Part shown: piece after piece, positions 26,338 through 36,029 of the stretch
How positions within the stretch are numbered: position 1 is the first letter of the stretch
Layout of the letters: every line of letters begins with the position of its first letter
Source of the DNA: Acidithiobacillus sp. YTS05
GTDB lineage: Bacteria > Pseudomonadota > Gammaproteobacteria > Acidithiobacillales > Acidithiobacillaceae
Reading direction: 5' to 3'
Length of the DNA stretch: 64,000 nt
Assembly: GCF_024396695.1 (NCBI RefSeq)
Contig: NZ_CP094359.1
Span: 558,001 to 622,000, forward strand
Notes under the pieces: model-generated
Seen by the model: only the letters and a program-made list of their open reading frames with translations
What the model was told of the DNA's origin: nothing
The model's database searches: none
Position numbers and translations under genes: made by a program

Positions 26338-26360
26338 AGGCGAGGCTTGCGGCCTCGCCT
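26338..26360. terminator. Hairpin between convergent nlpC and ccsB (possible terminator)
   Basis: AGGCGAGG at 26338-26345 pairs perfectly with CCTCGCCT at 26353-26360, but no clear T-run follows on either strand, so factor-independent termination is uncertain. Confidence 0.4.
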
Positions 26361-26372
26361 GGGCTCTGTGAT

Positions 26373-27536
26373 TCAGAGTTTCCCGTAGGAGTGGAGACCG
26401 CCCAAGAAAAGATTGACGCCAATGAAACAGATGGTGACGACGATGAGGCTGATCAGCGCCCACCAGGCCATCGGGCGTCCATGCCAGCTTTTCTGGCTGC
26501 GCGCATGCAGAAAACCGGCGTAATTCAGCCAGACGATCAGAGCCCAGGTCTCTTTGGGGTCCCAAGACCAGAAACCACCCCAGGCTTTCGCCGCCCAGAC
26601 CGCTCCGAGAATGGTGCCGACAGTAAAAAACAGGAATCCGAAAGCGATAGTCCCCGAGTAGCTGCGCTCTAAGATTTCCAGACTGGGTAGGCGATCACGC
26701 AAAAAACCACCCTGTTTGACTGCGCGGTCCTTGAGCAGATAAGCAAGGCCGGCCATGGCAGAGATGTAGAAGTTTGCGTAGGCGACAAACATCGATGGTA
26801 CGTGAATCTTCATCCAGAAGCTTTGCAGTGCGGGAATCAATGGCGCAATGCGGTCGAGGTGATAGGCCGCGCCCACCCAGAACATGAAGATGTCGGCAAT
26901 CAGCACCAAGGGCAGAACAAACGCCCCGAGACCACGGCTCTGGCTCTCTTCTTCGTAGTACAGGTAGAACAGGATGGTCATGGCACAGAACAATGCCATG
27001 ACGTCGTAGATGTCGCTGACGGGAATGTGCCCCCAACTGGGATGGCCGATGTAGGTTTCCCGCCAGCGAATGGCGAGCCCGGCGAAGCCTAATGCCGATG
27101 CCGCCCAGGCAAAGCGTTGACCCCAGCGTCCGCCAGTCTCGCTGCCCCGAAAGAGGTAGGCGTAGTAGCCAATGGCACTGCAGAGAATGGCAACGCTCAT
27201 CCAGTCAAACATGGCATTGCTGTGGAGGAAGTAGCGCAGAAGCAGGCTATCTCCATCGCGGTAGCCGAGGCCGTAGAGTCCTACGCCAACACCGGCAATC
27301 GCCAACACCGCCAGAGTGAACAAACGAAAGTGCGGCCATTTCAGGCCAAACCACAGTAGGCCGGCGTACCACAGAGCGAGGATGATGTACTGCCACATCC
27401 AGAACTGTGCCTGAAAAACTACCCAGATGCCAACGGCGCCGACAGTGAGAAAGGCCGTCCAGGCGAGATTTTGTTTGAGACCGCTTGGGAACGGTTTGTC
27501 AAAACGGGTGTACTGCTGTTCGATTTGAACAGACAT
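26373..27536 (-). CDS. ccsB: CcsB, cytochrome c biogenesis (heme handling) membrane protein
   Basis: 387 residues with about eight membrane spans. The heme-binding WWD-type motif reads WGGFWSWDPKETWAL near residue 300, and conserved histidines (YHLD, KIHVPS, GLHSYG) would ligate heme. CcsB works with ResB/CcsA partners to attach heme to apocytochromes outside the membrane; a ResB gene is not in this window. GGGAGG precedes the ATG. Confidence 0.9.
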   Translation of the reverse strand: MSVQIEQQYTRFDKPFPSGLKQNLAWTAFLTVGAVGIWVVFQAQFWMWQYIILALWYAGLLWFGLKWPHFRLFTLAVLAIAGVGVGLYGLGYRDGDSLLLRYFLHSNAMFDWMSVAILCSAIGYYAYLFRGSETGGRWGQRFAWAASALGFAGLAIRWRETYIGHPSWGHIPVSDIYDVMALFCAMTILFYLYYEEESQSRGLGAFVLPLVLIADIFMFWVGAAYHLDRIAPLIPALQSFWMKIHVPSMFVAYANFYISAMAGLAYLLKDRAVKQGGFLRDRLPSLEILERSYSGTIAFGFLFFTVGTILGAVWAAKAWGGFWSWDPKETWALIVWLNYAGFLHARSQKSWHGRPMAWWALISLIVVTICFIGVNLFLGGLHSYGKL

Positions 27537-27711
27537 GATGCGGTTGCCTCCCTGATTTTGCTGTTTTGCTGTCGAAGTGTAGCAATTCTGGGGCCGCACG
27601 ATCAGGTTCAGGGGGATCGCGATTTGTAGTGCACAGTCGATTCCCGGCTGGACCGTACTGCACAATTCCCGGAAAAAAACTGCCCGGGCTGGGACAGACC
27701 CGGAAAACGTG

Positions 27712-28032
27712 CTAGGGATTTGGCGCGCTGCTGTCATCCAGGCGGGCCAGCAGGCGGAAGCCGCCAATCATGCCGCCAATACGCTGCTGTAGTTCTGCCT
27801 CCCAGTCTGGCCCTAGTGGCCAGGACTTCCCGCGGGTGTGGCTGGCGAGTTCCAACTTGTCTGGGTCTCGTCCATCCAATAGGATCAACAAATCAGGCCA
27901 GTCTCGATCCAGGTGTTCATGTCGCGCTTCCAGCCATTTTCCGCCAGACTGCTCGGCCAGCGCGACCGCACGCTTGGCGGTTTCCGGGTATTGTTCGTGC
28001 AAAAAGACGATATGAGCGCGACGTTTATACAT
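27712..28032 (-). CDS. Hypothetical protein, weakly like the ArsC/low-molecular-weight phosphatase fold
   Basis: 106 residues. The start (AHIVFLHEQYPETAKRAVALAEQSGGKWLEARHE) and PDLLILLD resemble the strand-helix pattern of small ArsC-type phosphatases, but the CX5R catalytic loop is absent. The resemblance is weak and the protein could be something else. ATG at 28032; divergent from the helicase gene. Confidence 0.55.
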   Translation of the reverse strand: MYKRRAHIVFLHEQYPETAKRAVALAEQSGGKWLEARHEHLDRDWPDLLILLDGRDPDKLELASHTRGKSWPLGPDWEAELQQRIGGMIGGFRLLARLDDSSAPNP

Positions 28033-28088
28033 GCGCGGCAGGGTAAACCGCTCGATTTTTTTTGTCGAGTTGCCCGTTGGACCAGCCC

Positions 28089-30008
28089 ATGAGTGCGGCG
28101 GAGAGCCTGGTCGATTGGGAGGAAATGCTGGGGGCGACGAGTCCCCTTGCCGCGTTGTTGCCGGGATTCCACGTGCGGGTCCAACAGCAGGAAATGGCCG
28201 CGCGGGTCGCCGCAGTTTTGGGCGACGGTGGGGTGGCGCTGATAGAGGCGGGTACGGGAACGGGCAAAAGTTTCGCCTACCTCCTGCCCGCGCTTTTGTC
28301 TGGTCGGCAGGTCATTGTCTCTACTGGCAGCCGTGCCTTGCAGGACCAGCTCATCGAAAAGGACCTCCCGATCTTGCGCGCGGCGTGGCCGCAGTCGCTG
28401 CGTAGTCTGCGGCTCAAGGGCCGCAGCAATTATCTCTGCCCCTATCGTTTGCAGGAAGCGCTGCGGGACGGCGTGACGGCTACCCTGCAGCGTGATCTGC
28501 TGCGGGTTGCGGATTGGGCCGCTGCCACCCGGGAGGGCGACATTGCAGAGTTACGCAGTGTGGCCGAGGATTCTGCGATCTGGCCGCTGGTGACCTCTAC
28601 CCGGGACAACTGCCTTGGTGCGGACTGTCCCGCACAGTCCTCCTGCCCGGTTCTGGAGGCGCGACGTCAGGCGCAGGAAGCGGAACTGATCGTCGTCAAT
28701 CATCATCTTTTGCTATCCGACCTCGCACTGAAGGCGGAGGGTAAGGGCGACCTGTTGCCGAGTGCGGATGCGCTGATTGTGGATGAGGCGCATCAGTTGC
28801 CGGAGCTGACGGCACAGTTTTTTGGCCAGCATTTGAGTGCCCATCGGCTGGCCGAATGGGGGCGGGATATCCGGGTTGCAGCGCTGGCAGAGGCCGCCGA
28901 CGATGGCGACTTGCGTGCGGCGGCGCAGGATTGGGAACATGCCGTGCAACGCTGGCTGGAGAGTGCCGGGGAGGGGCGACAGGAGTGGTGCCCGGATGAC
29001 GATGCGGGCGTCGCCCAGCAGTTCCGTGCACTGTTGCGCTGTTTTGAGCCTTTGCATGGGCAGGTGCGCGCCGCAGCGGTGCGTGGCAAGGGCCTGGAGC
29101 AGTGCGCCCGGCGCGGCGAAGAGCTGCAAAGTGTGTTGGCGCATTTCGCCGCACCTGGTCTGGAGGAGCAGGAAGTTCGCTGGTGTGAGCGACGAGGACG
29201 TGGGCTGTTATTGCACGCCACCCCCCTGGATCCCGCCGAAACCCTGCAAAAACACCTGTTTTCGCAATTCGATGCGGTCCTGCTCACCAGTGCTACCTTG
29301 CGTATTGGCGGAGATTTCGCGCAAACGCGCAAGCTCTTTGGCTTGCCGGAAAGCAAGGATTTTCTGGCAGCAGCACCTTTCGACTACGCACGCCAAGCCT
29401 TGCTCTACCTGCCCGACGGGCTTCCCGAGCCGAGCAGTCCCGGTTACACCCGTGCCTGTCTGGAGGCAGCATTGCCGGTGCTGGAGGCCAGTGGCGGCCG
29501 GGCATTTTTTCTCTTTACCAGCCATCGCGCCCTCCAGGAGGCGGCGGCGATTCTTTCCAGTCGCCTGCGCTATCCCTTACTGGTGCAGGGGCAAGCACCG
29601 CGCTCGCGCCTGCTCGAACGCTTCCGAACCGCCGGCGATGCCGTCTTGCTTGGCGCGGCAAGCTTTTGGGAGGGGGTCGATGTGCAGGGGGAGGCGCTAT
29701 CGACGGTGATCATCGATAAACTTCCCTTTGCCAGTCCCGGGGATCCGGTGCTGCAAGCGCGCCTGCAACGGATTCGGGAGCGGGGCGGCGACCCCTTTCG
29801 TGACCTGCAGATCCCGCAGGCGGTCATCGCCCTCTGCCAGGGGGCTGGCCGCTTGATTCGCTCGGAGCAGGATCGCGGGGTGTTGATGCTCTGTGATCCG
29901 CGCTTGCGCAGCAAGGGCTATGGACGCATCTTCTTGCAGAGTCTGCCGCCCATGCGGCAGAGTAGCGAGCTTGCAGAGGTGCAGGACTTTTGGCGGGAAA
30001 GCGCGTGA
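28089..30008 (+). CDS. yoaA: YoaA/DinG-family ATP-dependent DNA helicase
   Basis: 639 residues from ATG 28089 (TTG at 28062 is possible; neither has a clear ribosome site). Walker A is AGTGTGKS, the DEAH box is VDEAH, and the XPD-type iron-sulfur cysteines are present (CPYRL, then CLGADCPAQSSC). GAASFWEGVDVQG and QGAGRLIRSEQD are helicase motifs V and VI. Family members unwind forked or damaged DNA 5' to 3'. It is followed directly by tsaB, the same order as in E. coli. Confidence 0.9.
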   Translation: MSAAESLVDWEEMLGATSPLAALLPGFHVRVQQQEMAARVAAVLGDGGVALIEAGTGTGKSFAYLLPALLSGRQVIVSTGSRALQDQLIEKDLPILRAAWPQSLRSLRLKGRSNYLCPYRLQEALRDGVTATLQRDLLRVADWAAATREGDIAELRSVAEDSAIWPLVTSTRDNCLGADCPAQSSCPVLEARRQAQEAELIVVNHHLLLSDLALKAEGKGDLLPSADALIVDEAHQLPELTAQFFGQHLSAHRLAEWGRDIRVAALAEAADDGDLRAAAQDWEHAVQRWLESAGEGRQEWCPDDDAGVAQQFRALLRCFEPLHGQVRAAAVRGKGLEQCARRGEELQSVLAHFAAPGLEEQEVRWCERRGRGLLLHATPLDPAETLQKHLFSQFDAVLLTSATLRIGGDFAQTRKLFGLPESKDFLAAAPFDYARQALLYLPDGLPEPSSPGYTRACLEAALPVLEASGGRAFFLFTSHRALQEAAAILSSRLRYPLLVQGQAPRSRLLERFRTAGDAVLLGAASFWEGVDVQGEALSTVIIDKLPFASPGDPVLQARLQRIRERGGDPFRDLQIPQAVIALCQGAGRLIRSEQDRGVLMLCDPRLRSKGYGRIFLQSLPPMRQSSELAEVQDFWRESA

Positions 30009-30670
30009 AGAAAACCTGGTTAGCCATCGAGACCGCAACTGAGGCCTGTTCAGTAGCCATTTCGGATGGCCAGAATCTATGGCAGGACGTGGTTGTCGCC
30101 CCCAACCGCCACAGCGATCTGCTCTTGCCGATGATTGATGGCCTCCTGGCGCACGCTGGGTTGCAGCTGGCGCAGATCGATGCCTTCGCCTGTGGCGTGG
30201 GGCCGGGCGGATTCACCGCTGTGCGCCTTGGAATCAGCACGATACAGGGCCTGGCCATCGCAAGCGGACAATCGATCTATCCAGTCTCGAGCCTCCAGGC
30301 CCTTGCCGTGGCGGCGCCGGGTGAGCCAACGCTGGTCGCCTTCGACGCCCGCAAGGGAGAAGTGTACGCGGCGGCCTTCCGCTCGGATGATGCGGGTATT
30401 CCCGAGCTCATTGGCGCAGAACGGGTCTGCCGCCCGGAAGATCTCGTCTGGCCGCCGACACCCGGGCCTTGGCGGGGCCTGGGTACAGGCTGGAACCAGT
30501 ATGCACAGCACTGGTCTGCCGTTCGTTGCTGGCGTGCTGACGCCTATCCCCAAGCGGCGCAGGTCTTGCAAATCGCGCGGCGGCGCGCCACGGCGGGCGA
30601 CCCGGGAGTCCCCCCCGAAGCACTGGAACCGCACTACATCCGTCCTTCCCAGGCCGAGGAGGGCAAGTAG
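30005..30670 (+). CDS. tsaB: TsaB, tRNA t6A-synthesis subunit
   Basis: 221 residues with the ASKHA-fold start LAIETATEACSVAI, PNRHSDLLLPMI and GPGGFTAVRLGISTIQGLA. With TsaD, TsaC and TsaE it makes the t6A37 modification of ANN-decoding tRNAs. GTG at 30005 overlaps the yoaA stop (GTGA); a further upstream TTG is in frame. The stop shares one base with rimI. Confidence 0.93.
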   Translation: MKKTWLAIETATEACSVAISDGQNLWQDVVVAPNRHSDLLLPMIDGLLAHAGLQLAQIDAFACGVGPGGFTAVRLGISTIQGLAIASGQSIYPVSSLQALAVAAPGEPTLVAFDARKGEVYAAAFRSDDAGIPELIGAERVCRPEDLVWPPTPGPWRGLGTGWNQYAQHWSAVRCWRADAYPQAAQVLQIARRRATAGDPGVPPEALEPHYIRPSQAEEGK

Positions 30671-31137
30671 TGGCGCTGCGGATCATGACCAGCGATGATC
30701 TCGATGCCGTGGCGGCTTTGGAAGAGCAAATATCACCTGGTCCCTGGACGCGGGGGATTTTTCGGGACTGTCTGCTTGCCGGTTACGATGCCTGGGTGGG
30801 GATGGCAGGTGACCAGTTGCTCAGTTTTGGCGTCCTCTCGGTGGGGGCGGCGGAGGCGCATGTGTTGAATTTGGGAGTCCACCCGCTCTATCGACGCCGT
30901 GGCCATGGCCGGGAAATGCTCCATCAGTTACTCGGTCGCGCCAAACAACTGGGCGCCGAACGAGCGTTTCTTGAGGTGCGGGTTTCCAACCATGCCGCGC
31001 AGGAGCTCTACCATCAAGCGGGCTTTCATGAAATTGGCGTGCGTTTGCAGTATTATCGAAACAAAGAGGGTCGCGAGGATGCCTTGGTGTTGTCTCGCTC
31101 CTTGATCAATGCCCTCCCCACGTTGTCTGAGAGTTGA
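30670..31137 (+). CDS. rimI: RimI, ribosomal-protein-alanine N-acetyltransferase
   Basis: 155 residues of the GNAT family. The acetyl-CoA loop is [10 protein letters not shown], after [23 protein letters not shown] is the C-terminal signature. RimI acetylates the N-terminus of ribosomal protein S18. GTG start shares its first base with the tsaB stop. Confidence 0.92.
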   Translation: MALRIMTSDDLDAVAALEEQISPGPWTRGIFRDCLLAGYDAWVGMAGDQLLSFGVLSVGAAEAHVLNLGVHPLYRRRGHGREMLHQLLGRAKQLGAERAFLEVRVSNHAAQELYHQAGFHEIGVRLQYYRNKEGREDALVLSRSLINALPTLSES

Positions 31138-31142
31138 ATGAA

Positions 31143-32759
31143 ATGTCGGAAAATGCCGAGGCGCTGTCGCGCCCCCACAGCTTGGACGAGATTCGTCGCC
31201 GCCGCACCTTTGCCATTATTTCGCACCCGGATGCCGGTAAGACGACCCTGACGGAGAAGCTACTGCTCTTTGGTGGGGCCATCCAGATGGCAGGGACGGT
31301 AAAGGCGCGTAAAAGCAGTCGTCACGCCACTAGCGACTGGATGGCGATTGAGAAGAGCCGTGGCATCTCGGTGGCCAGTTCGGTGATGCAGTTCGAGTAT
31401 GCCGATCACGTGATCAATCTGCTCGACACGCCAGGTCACCAGGACTTCTCCGAAGATACCTATCGGGTGTTGACGGCAGTGGATTCGGCACTGATGGTCA
31501 TCGACGCCGCCAACGGCGTCGAGGCGCAGACCATCAAGCTGCTGGAGGTCTGCCGTCTGCGGGATACCCCCATCATCACCTTCATGAATAAATTCGATCG
31601 CGAAAGCCGCGACCCCACCGAGCTGATGGATGAAGTCGAATCGGTGCTCGGCATTGCCTGCGCGCCGGTCACCTGGCCGGTGGGTATGGGTAAGCGCTTT
31701 CGTGGCGTCTATCACCTGTTGCGCGACGAGATGCTGGTCTTTACCCCAGGACAGGAGAGTCGCGAGCAGGAATTGGAGATCATCTCCGGTCTCGATAATC
31801 CGGAAGTGGACCGTCGTTTTCCCGAGGAAATGGCGGACTTGCGTGACGAGATCGAGCTGTTGCGTGCCGCCGCCAATCCCTTCGACCTGGATGCGTTTCT
31901 TGCGGGCAAGCAAACGCCGGTCTTTTTTGGCTCAGCAATCAATAACTTTGGCGTGCGCGAATTGTTGCAGGCACTCATCGACTGGGCTCCGGGACCGCTT
32001 CCCAGGCCCGCCACGAGCCGCTGTGTCGAGCCCGATGAAGAAAAGTTCTCGGGTTTCGTCTTCAAGATCCAGGCCAATATGGACCCGCAGCATCGCGATC
32101 GGGTCGCGTTTCTGCGCATCTGTTCCGGGCACTTTCAGCGCGGCATGCGCGTGCGTCACCTGCGCCTGGGGCGAGAGATCCAGATTCACAATCCCATCAC
32201 CTTCCTGGCGCGTGAGCGTGAACTGGTGGAAGACGCCTATGCCGGGGATATCATCGGTCTGCACAACCACGGCAGCATCCAGATCGGTGACAGCTTCAGC
32301 ATGGGCGAAGACCTGCAATTTACCGGCATCCCGTACTTTGCCCCGGAACTGTTCCGCCGCGTGCGTTTGCGCAACCCCCTCAAGGCCAAACAGTTGCAGA
32401 AAGGTCTGCAGCAGTTGGCGGAGGAGGGCGCAACCCAGGTTTTTCGTCCATTGCAGGGTGGGGATCTCATCCTCGGCGCGGTCGGGGTCTTGCAGTTTGA
32501 TGTGGTGGCGGAGCGGCTGAAAAGCGAATATGCCGTCGAGGCCAGCTTTGAACCGGTGAACGTGCAGACCGCGCGTTGGGTGGAATGCGCGGATGCCAAG
32601 CGTCTGGCGGAATTCAGCCGCAAGCTGGAAGAACATCTGGCGGAAGACGCCGGCAATCGTCTTGCCTATCTTGCGCCGTCACGGGTGAATCTGGAACTTA
32701 CCCAGGAGCGCTGGCCAGAGATCATCTTCCATGCCACTCGCGAGCATGCCGGCGCATGA
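31143..32759 (+). CDS. prfC: Peptide chain release factor 3 (RF3)
   Basis: 538 residues from ATG 31143 (a TTG at 31134 overlapping rimI is the alternative). GTPase motifs are HPDAGKTT (P-loop), RGISVASSV (switch I region), DTPGHQDF and NKFD. The length and C-terminal domains match RF3, which recycles RF1/RF2 from ribosomes. The stop overlaps the next gene by 4 bases. Confidence 0.95.
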   Translation: MSENAEALSRPHSLDEIRRRRTFAIISHPDAGKTTLTEKLLLFGGAIQMAGTVKARKSSRHATSDWMAIEKSRGISVASSVMQFEYADHVINLLDTPGHQDFSEDTYRVLTAVDSALMVIDAANGVEAQTIKLLEVCRLRDTPIITFMNKFDRESRDPTELMDEVESVLGIACAPVTWPVGMGKRFRGVYHLLRDEMLVFTPGQESREQELEIISGLDNPEVDRRFPEEMADLRDEIELLRAAANPFDLDAFLAGKQTPVFFGSAINNFGVRELLQALIDWAPGPLPRPATSRCVEPDEEKFSGFVFKIQANMDPQHRDRVAFLRICSGHFQRGMRVRHLRLGREIQIHNPITFLARERELVEDAYAGDIIGLHNHGSIQIGDSFSMGEDLQFTGIPYFAPELFRRVRLRNPLKAKQLQKGLQQLAEEGATQVFRPLQGGDLILGAVGVLQFDVVAERLKSEYAVEASFEPVNVQTARWVECADAKRLAEFSRKLEEHLAEDAGNRLAYLAPSRVNLELTQERWPEIIFHATREHAGA

Positions 32760-33232
32760 GATTGCCCCTCCGTGCCCTTGCCCTGGTTGCCGCCTTTCTT
32801 GCGCTGCCAGCCTTCGCGCAGGATTGGGAAGCCCTGCGTAATCAGGCGGAGCAGGACTCGCAGGCCCTGGCGCAACTGCAGCGAGCGGCACGCAACGGCC
32901 ATGCCGAGGCGGCGTTTTTTTTGGGTACGCTCTACGCGCCACCCATTTGCAAACAGGAACGCACGGTGTCCAAGAGCTGGGACCAGGCCCTGCATTGGTA
33001 TCGCATCGCCTCCGACCTGGGGGTGGCGAAGGCCGATTTCGACCTCGGCCTGGCCTATGAAAAGGGGCTGGGCGTCAGCAAAAATCCGGTACTGGCACGG
33101 TATTATTATCGGCGCCTGATGACCCAGGCGGCGCGAGAGGTCGGTGTGCCGGCCGGCCGTGCCGAGGCCCTCGGTACGGGCGAGGCATATCCCCGGGATT
33201 CCGTCACGGGTCCTCCCCCCGGCCTGGAGTGA
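32756..33232 (+). CDS. Sel1-repeat secreted protein
   Basis: 158 residues. A signal peptide ([22 protein letters not shown]) precedes two Sel1-like units ([39 protein letters not shown]). Sel1 repeats mediate protein contacts in the periplasm. It overlaps prfC by 4 bases. The insertion sequence begins 49 bases downstream and leaves the gene intact. Confidence 0.82.
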   Translation: MRLPLRALALVAAFLALPAFAQDWEALRNQAEQDSQALAQLQRAARNGHAEAAFFLGTLYAPPICKQERTVSKSWDQALHWYRIASDLGVAKADFDLGLAYEKGLGVSKNPVLARYYYRRLMTQAAREVGVPAGRAEALGTGEAYPRDSVTGPPPGLE

Positions 33233-33264
33233 CTGATTCCGCCCCGGGGAGAGGGCGTATCCCC

Positions 33265-33280
33265 GCCTTGCGCCAGGGTC
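33265..33280. repeat. Left copy of a 16-bp target-site duplication
   Basis: GCCTTGCGCCAGGGTC, identical to 34718-34733 on the other side of the insertion sequence. A following T (33281 and 34734) also matches, so 17 bp is possible. Confidence 0.92.
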
Positions 33281-34717
33281 TGTCAACCCAAAGTTGAAAT
33301 GTCCTCTTTTCTCCCAGACTGAAATGTCCCCTTTCTCATGCCTTTTGTGGTGTCAGAGGGTAGCGGAGGGTGAAGAAGTGGCGCCTCGTCTCCACGGATG
33401 GTCGGGTGCAGGCTTATAGGTTTTGCGGTGGAGCTGGATGGTCTTGGCTTGCTCGACGGTGGCATGGATGCTCTTCTCATCGTCTACGGGGATGGGCGGC
33501 TCGCCTTCGTTGAGGATGCGATAAGGCAGAGCCTTTCCTTGGTAAAGCAAGGTCACCGTGCCGTCGAAGGCCTCGCAGACCGTGATCTGTGCCCCTCTGA
33601 GGCGATAGCCTTTGCCCTGTCCGGTGAGCTGGTACTCCCGGTTCTTGTACTGGAGGGTGAGGTTCTTCGAGAGCTTGCGGTGGCTTTGCAGGCTGAAGAT
33701 CAGGTCGAGCTCCAGAGCGTCGTGCAGCACCGGACGATGCGCGTCGGTGGCATTCTGCGGAGCCACGGCGAAGCGTGCGTTGTACTCCTTTCTAAAGCTC
33801 GGCAGGAAGGCGTTGGCGGCGTCGATGTCCGAAATGCCGGCCAGACGCAGCTCCTTGACCAGGCGATCCTGGAGGGTCTGATTGGCCCGCTCGACGCGGC
33901 CCTTGGCCTGCGGTGTGTTGGCGTGGATCGGTGCGATGTCGAGGGTCTTGAGCGCGCGGGTGAACTGCGTCAGTTCCCCCTCCCGCTCCGGGTGGTTCAC
34001 CCGGAAGATGCCGTGCTTGTCGGAGTAGAGCGCCACCGGCCGCCCATGCTCGCTCAGGTAGCTGCGCAGGGTCTCCAGGTAGGCTTGGGTCGTCTCGGCG
34101 GGGGCGAAGCGCAGGGCCAGCAACTCGCTGGTGGCATCGTCAATGAACACGATCAACGTGCGACGCGGTCCCCGACCCTCGAACCAATCATGGGGTGAGC
34201 CGTCGATCTGTACCAGCTCGCCCCGGCAGGGACGCCGGGGACGGCGCTGATGGATCTGGGCCGACTTGCGGGTTTTGGGCTTCCACACTCCCTCGGTCAT
34301 CATCCACTGCCGCAGCGTCTCCGCCGAGAGCTGGTACCCGTGGCGCTCACGGAGCTTCTCAACGGCCAGCGTGGGGCCGAAGTCGGCATAGTGACTGCGG
34401 ACTAACCCCAACACCTCTTGGCGTACCGCTCCCGATAGCGCATTGCCGGGACGCTGCCCCAAGTGGCGGGACACCAGTCCTGCCGCCCCTTCCTCTCGAA
34501 ATCGGATCAGCAGACGCCTGACCTGCCGCACGCTCAGACCGAGTTGCTGTGCCGCCTCATGCTGCCGTACCGTCCGGCTGACCACCTGCTGCATCACCTC
34601 CAGCCGGTCCACCGCCTTCTGCGTCATCGTAATGGTCTCCTCTGTCACCGCTCCCCCAAAACCAAAAGGGGACATTTTACAATTGGACAAAGAGGACATT
34701 ACGCCTTTGGGCTAACA
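33281..34717 (-). mobile_element. Complete ISNCY/IS1202-like insertion sequence (1437 bp)
   Basis: The ends are TGT...ACA with imperfect inverted repeats. Each end also carries two spaced copies of AATGTCCYCTTT: 33298-33309 and 33323-33334 on the left, and on the opposite strand 34689-34700 and 34665-34676 on the right. It encodes one intact transposase and is flanked by identical 16-bp direct repeats, which points to a recent insertion. Duplications of about 15-17 bp fit one branch of the IS1202-type elements. The family name is from the protein type and is not searched. Confidence 0.9.
33353..34627 (-). CDS. ISNCY-type DDE transposase
   Basis: 424 residues. N-terminal helix-turn-helix region (EAAQQLGLSVRQVRRLLIRF), then the integrase-like core: Asp in VQIDGSPHDW, Asp in ALYSDKHGIF and Glu in KGRVERANQ form the DDE triad; a beta-rich tail follows. 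Start at 34627 is preceded by GAGGAG; a longer frame to 34699 runs through the terminal repeat. No frameshift or truncation is visible, so the element may still be active. Confidence 0.92.
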   Translation of the reverse strand: MTQKAVDRLEVMQQVVSRTVRQHEAAQQLGLSVRQVRRLLIRFREEGAAGLVSRHLGQRPGNALSGAVRQEVLGLVRSHYADFGPTLAVEKLRERHGYQLSAETLRQWMMTEGVWKPKTRKSAQIHQRRPRRPCRGELVQIDGSPHDWFEGRGPRRTLIVFIDDATSELLALRFAPAETTQAYLETLRSYLSEHGRPVALYSDKHGIFRVNHPEREGELTQFTRALKTLDIAPIHANTPQAKGRVERANQTLQDRLVKELRLAGISDIDAANAFLPSFRKEYNARFAVAPQNATDAHRPVLHDALELDLIFSLQSHRKLSKNLTLQYKNREYQLTGQGKGYRLRGAQITVCEAFDGTVTLLYQGKALPYRILNEGEPPIPVDDEKSIHATVEQAKTIQLHRKTYKPAPDHPWRRGATSSPSATL

Positions 34718-34733
34718 GCCTTGCGCCAGGGTC
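34718..34733. repeat. Right copy of the 16-bp target-site duplication
   Basis: Identical to 33265-33280. This copy contains the predicted -35 box (TTGCGC, 34721-34726) of the rplY promoter. Confidence 0.92.
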
Positions 34734-34749
34734 TTGATCCTCGTATAGT
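34721..34749 (+). promoter_or_regulatory. Predicted sigma-70 promoter of rplY
   Basis: TTGCGC at 34721-34726, a 17-base spacer and TATAGT at 34744-34749. The -35 lies in the duplicated target of the insertion sequence, so the element landed just upstream of the promoter and left it whole. Confidence 0.6.
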
Positions 34750-34827
34750 TTGCGCCTCATTCAGGGGAGAAAGGCACGGTCGTCCCTCGCCCCGCTCGTG
34801 ATAACGCAATAGAAGGAGTAATCATCA

Positions 34828-35442
34828 ATGACCGAAGCAAATTTTGTCCTTGCTGCCGAGCCACGCAAGGAAGAAGGCCGTCGTAACAGTCGACGCTTGC
34901 GCCGCGCGGGCCGGATCCCGGCGGTCGTTTATGGCGACGGCAAGCCGGCGGAATCCATTAGCCTGGACGTCTTTGCCGCCTATAAGTTTCTTGGCAATGA
35001 GCAGGTGTACAGCAACGTCGTTACCCTGGACCTGGGTGTCCGCAAGGAAAGCGTGCTGATTCGCGACCTGCAAATGCACCCCTACAAGGATGAGATCCTT
35101 CATGTGGACTTCATGCGTGTGCACCAAGGTGAGCTGGTGACCTTGAATGTGCCTGTGCACCTGCTCAACGAACAAAACGCCGTAGGAGTGAAGATGGGAG
35201 GCGGTCTGCTGCATCGTGCGCTGACGGAAGTCGAGATTCAGGCCCCGGTCGGCAAGCTGCCAGAGGCCATTGAAGTGGATGTGCGCGAGCTGCAAGTGGG
35301 CGAAAGTATCCATTTGTCCAACCTCAAAGTGCCGGCCAATGTCGTGCTGGTTGCGCTCAAGCATGGGGATGACAAGGAAGTGGTGTCGATCCATGCCCCC
35401 CATGGGGCGGCCAGTGAAGAAGAAGGCGCTGCGGCGGAGTAA
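34828..35442 (+). CDS. rplY: 50S ribosomal protein L25 (general stress protein Ctc type)
   Basis: 204 residues, the long form: an L25 domain (NSRRLRRAGRIPAVVYG at the start) plus the C-terminal TL5/Ctc beta domain and an acidic tail. It binds 5S rRNA. AGAAGGAG precedes the ATG. Followed by pth in the usual bacterial order; the insertion sequence lies about 110 bases upstream. Confidence 0.95.
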   Translation: MTEANFVLAAEPRKEEGRRNSRRLRRAGRIPAVVYGDGKPAESISLDVFAAYKFLGNEQVYSNVVTLDLGVRKESVLIRDLQMHPYKDEILHVDFMRVHQGELVTLNVPVHLLNEQNAVGVKMGGGLLHRALTEVEIQAPVGKLPEAIEVDVRELQVGESIHLSNLKVPANVVLVALKHGDDKEVVSIHAPHGAASEEEGAAAE

Positions 35443-35450
35443 CCCGCTTC

Positions 35451-36020
35451 ATGGACTGGTTGATCGCCGGTCTGGGTAATCCCGGTCCGGACTATGCAAA
35501 AACCCGCCACAACGCGGGTTTTTGCTTTGTGCAGGAGCTGGCCCAGCGTCACCAAGCTTCTTGGCGCCTGGAAAAGGCCTGGAAGACGGAGCTTGCCCGG
35601 TTCGCGATCGGCGGCTATGATCTACTCGTGTTGCAGCCGCAGGACTTCATGAATCGTTCCGGAGCGCCGGTGCAGGCTGCTGCCGCCTTCTTTAAGATTC
35701 CGCCTGCGCGTATCCTCGTGGTGCACGACGAACTCGACCTTCCTCCCGGTGTGGCCCGTTTCAAATGGTCTGGTGGCCACGGTGGGCACAATGGCCTGCG
35801 TGATCTCGATCGCGCCCTGGGGACGCGGGACTACTGGCGCCTGCGCATTGGCATTGGGCATCCCGGCCACAAGGATCGGGTCGTGGGATACGTGCTAGCA
35901 CGCCCTGGAGCTACGGAAGAAGCGGAAATCCATGCCGCCATCGACCGCAGTCTGGGTGTTCTGGATGATTTTCTCGCCGGGCGGGCGGATGCCGCCATGA
36001 AGACCCTGCACAGCGAATAG
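35451..36020 (+). CDS. pth: Peptidyl-tRNA hydrolase
   Basis: 189 residues. Signature GLGNPGPDYAKTRHNAGF with the catalytic His near residue 21, QPQDFMNRSG and VVHDELDLPPG. Frees tRNA from stalled peptidyl-tRNA. Eight bases after rplY and nine before ychF, so one transcript. Confidence 0.95.
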   Translation: MDWLIAGLGNPGPDYAKTRHNAGFCFVQELAQRHQASWRLEKAWKTELARFAIGGYDLLVLQPQDFMNRSGAPVQAAAAFFKIPPARILVVHDELDLPPGVARFKWSGGHGGHNGLRDLDRALGTRDYWRLRIGIGHPGHKDRVVGYVLARPGATEEAEIHAAIDRSLGVLDDFLAGRADAAMKTLHSE

Positions 36021-36029
36021 GAGCCCTCC

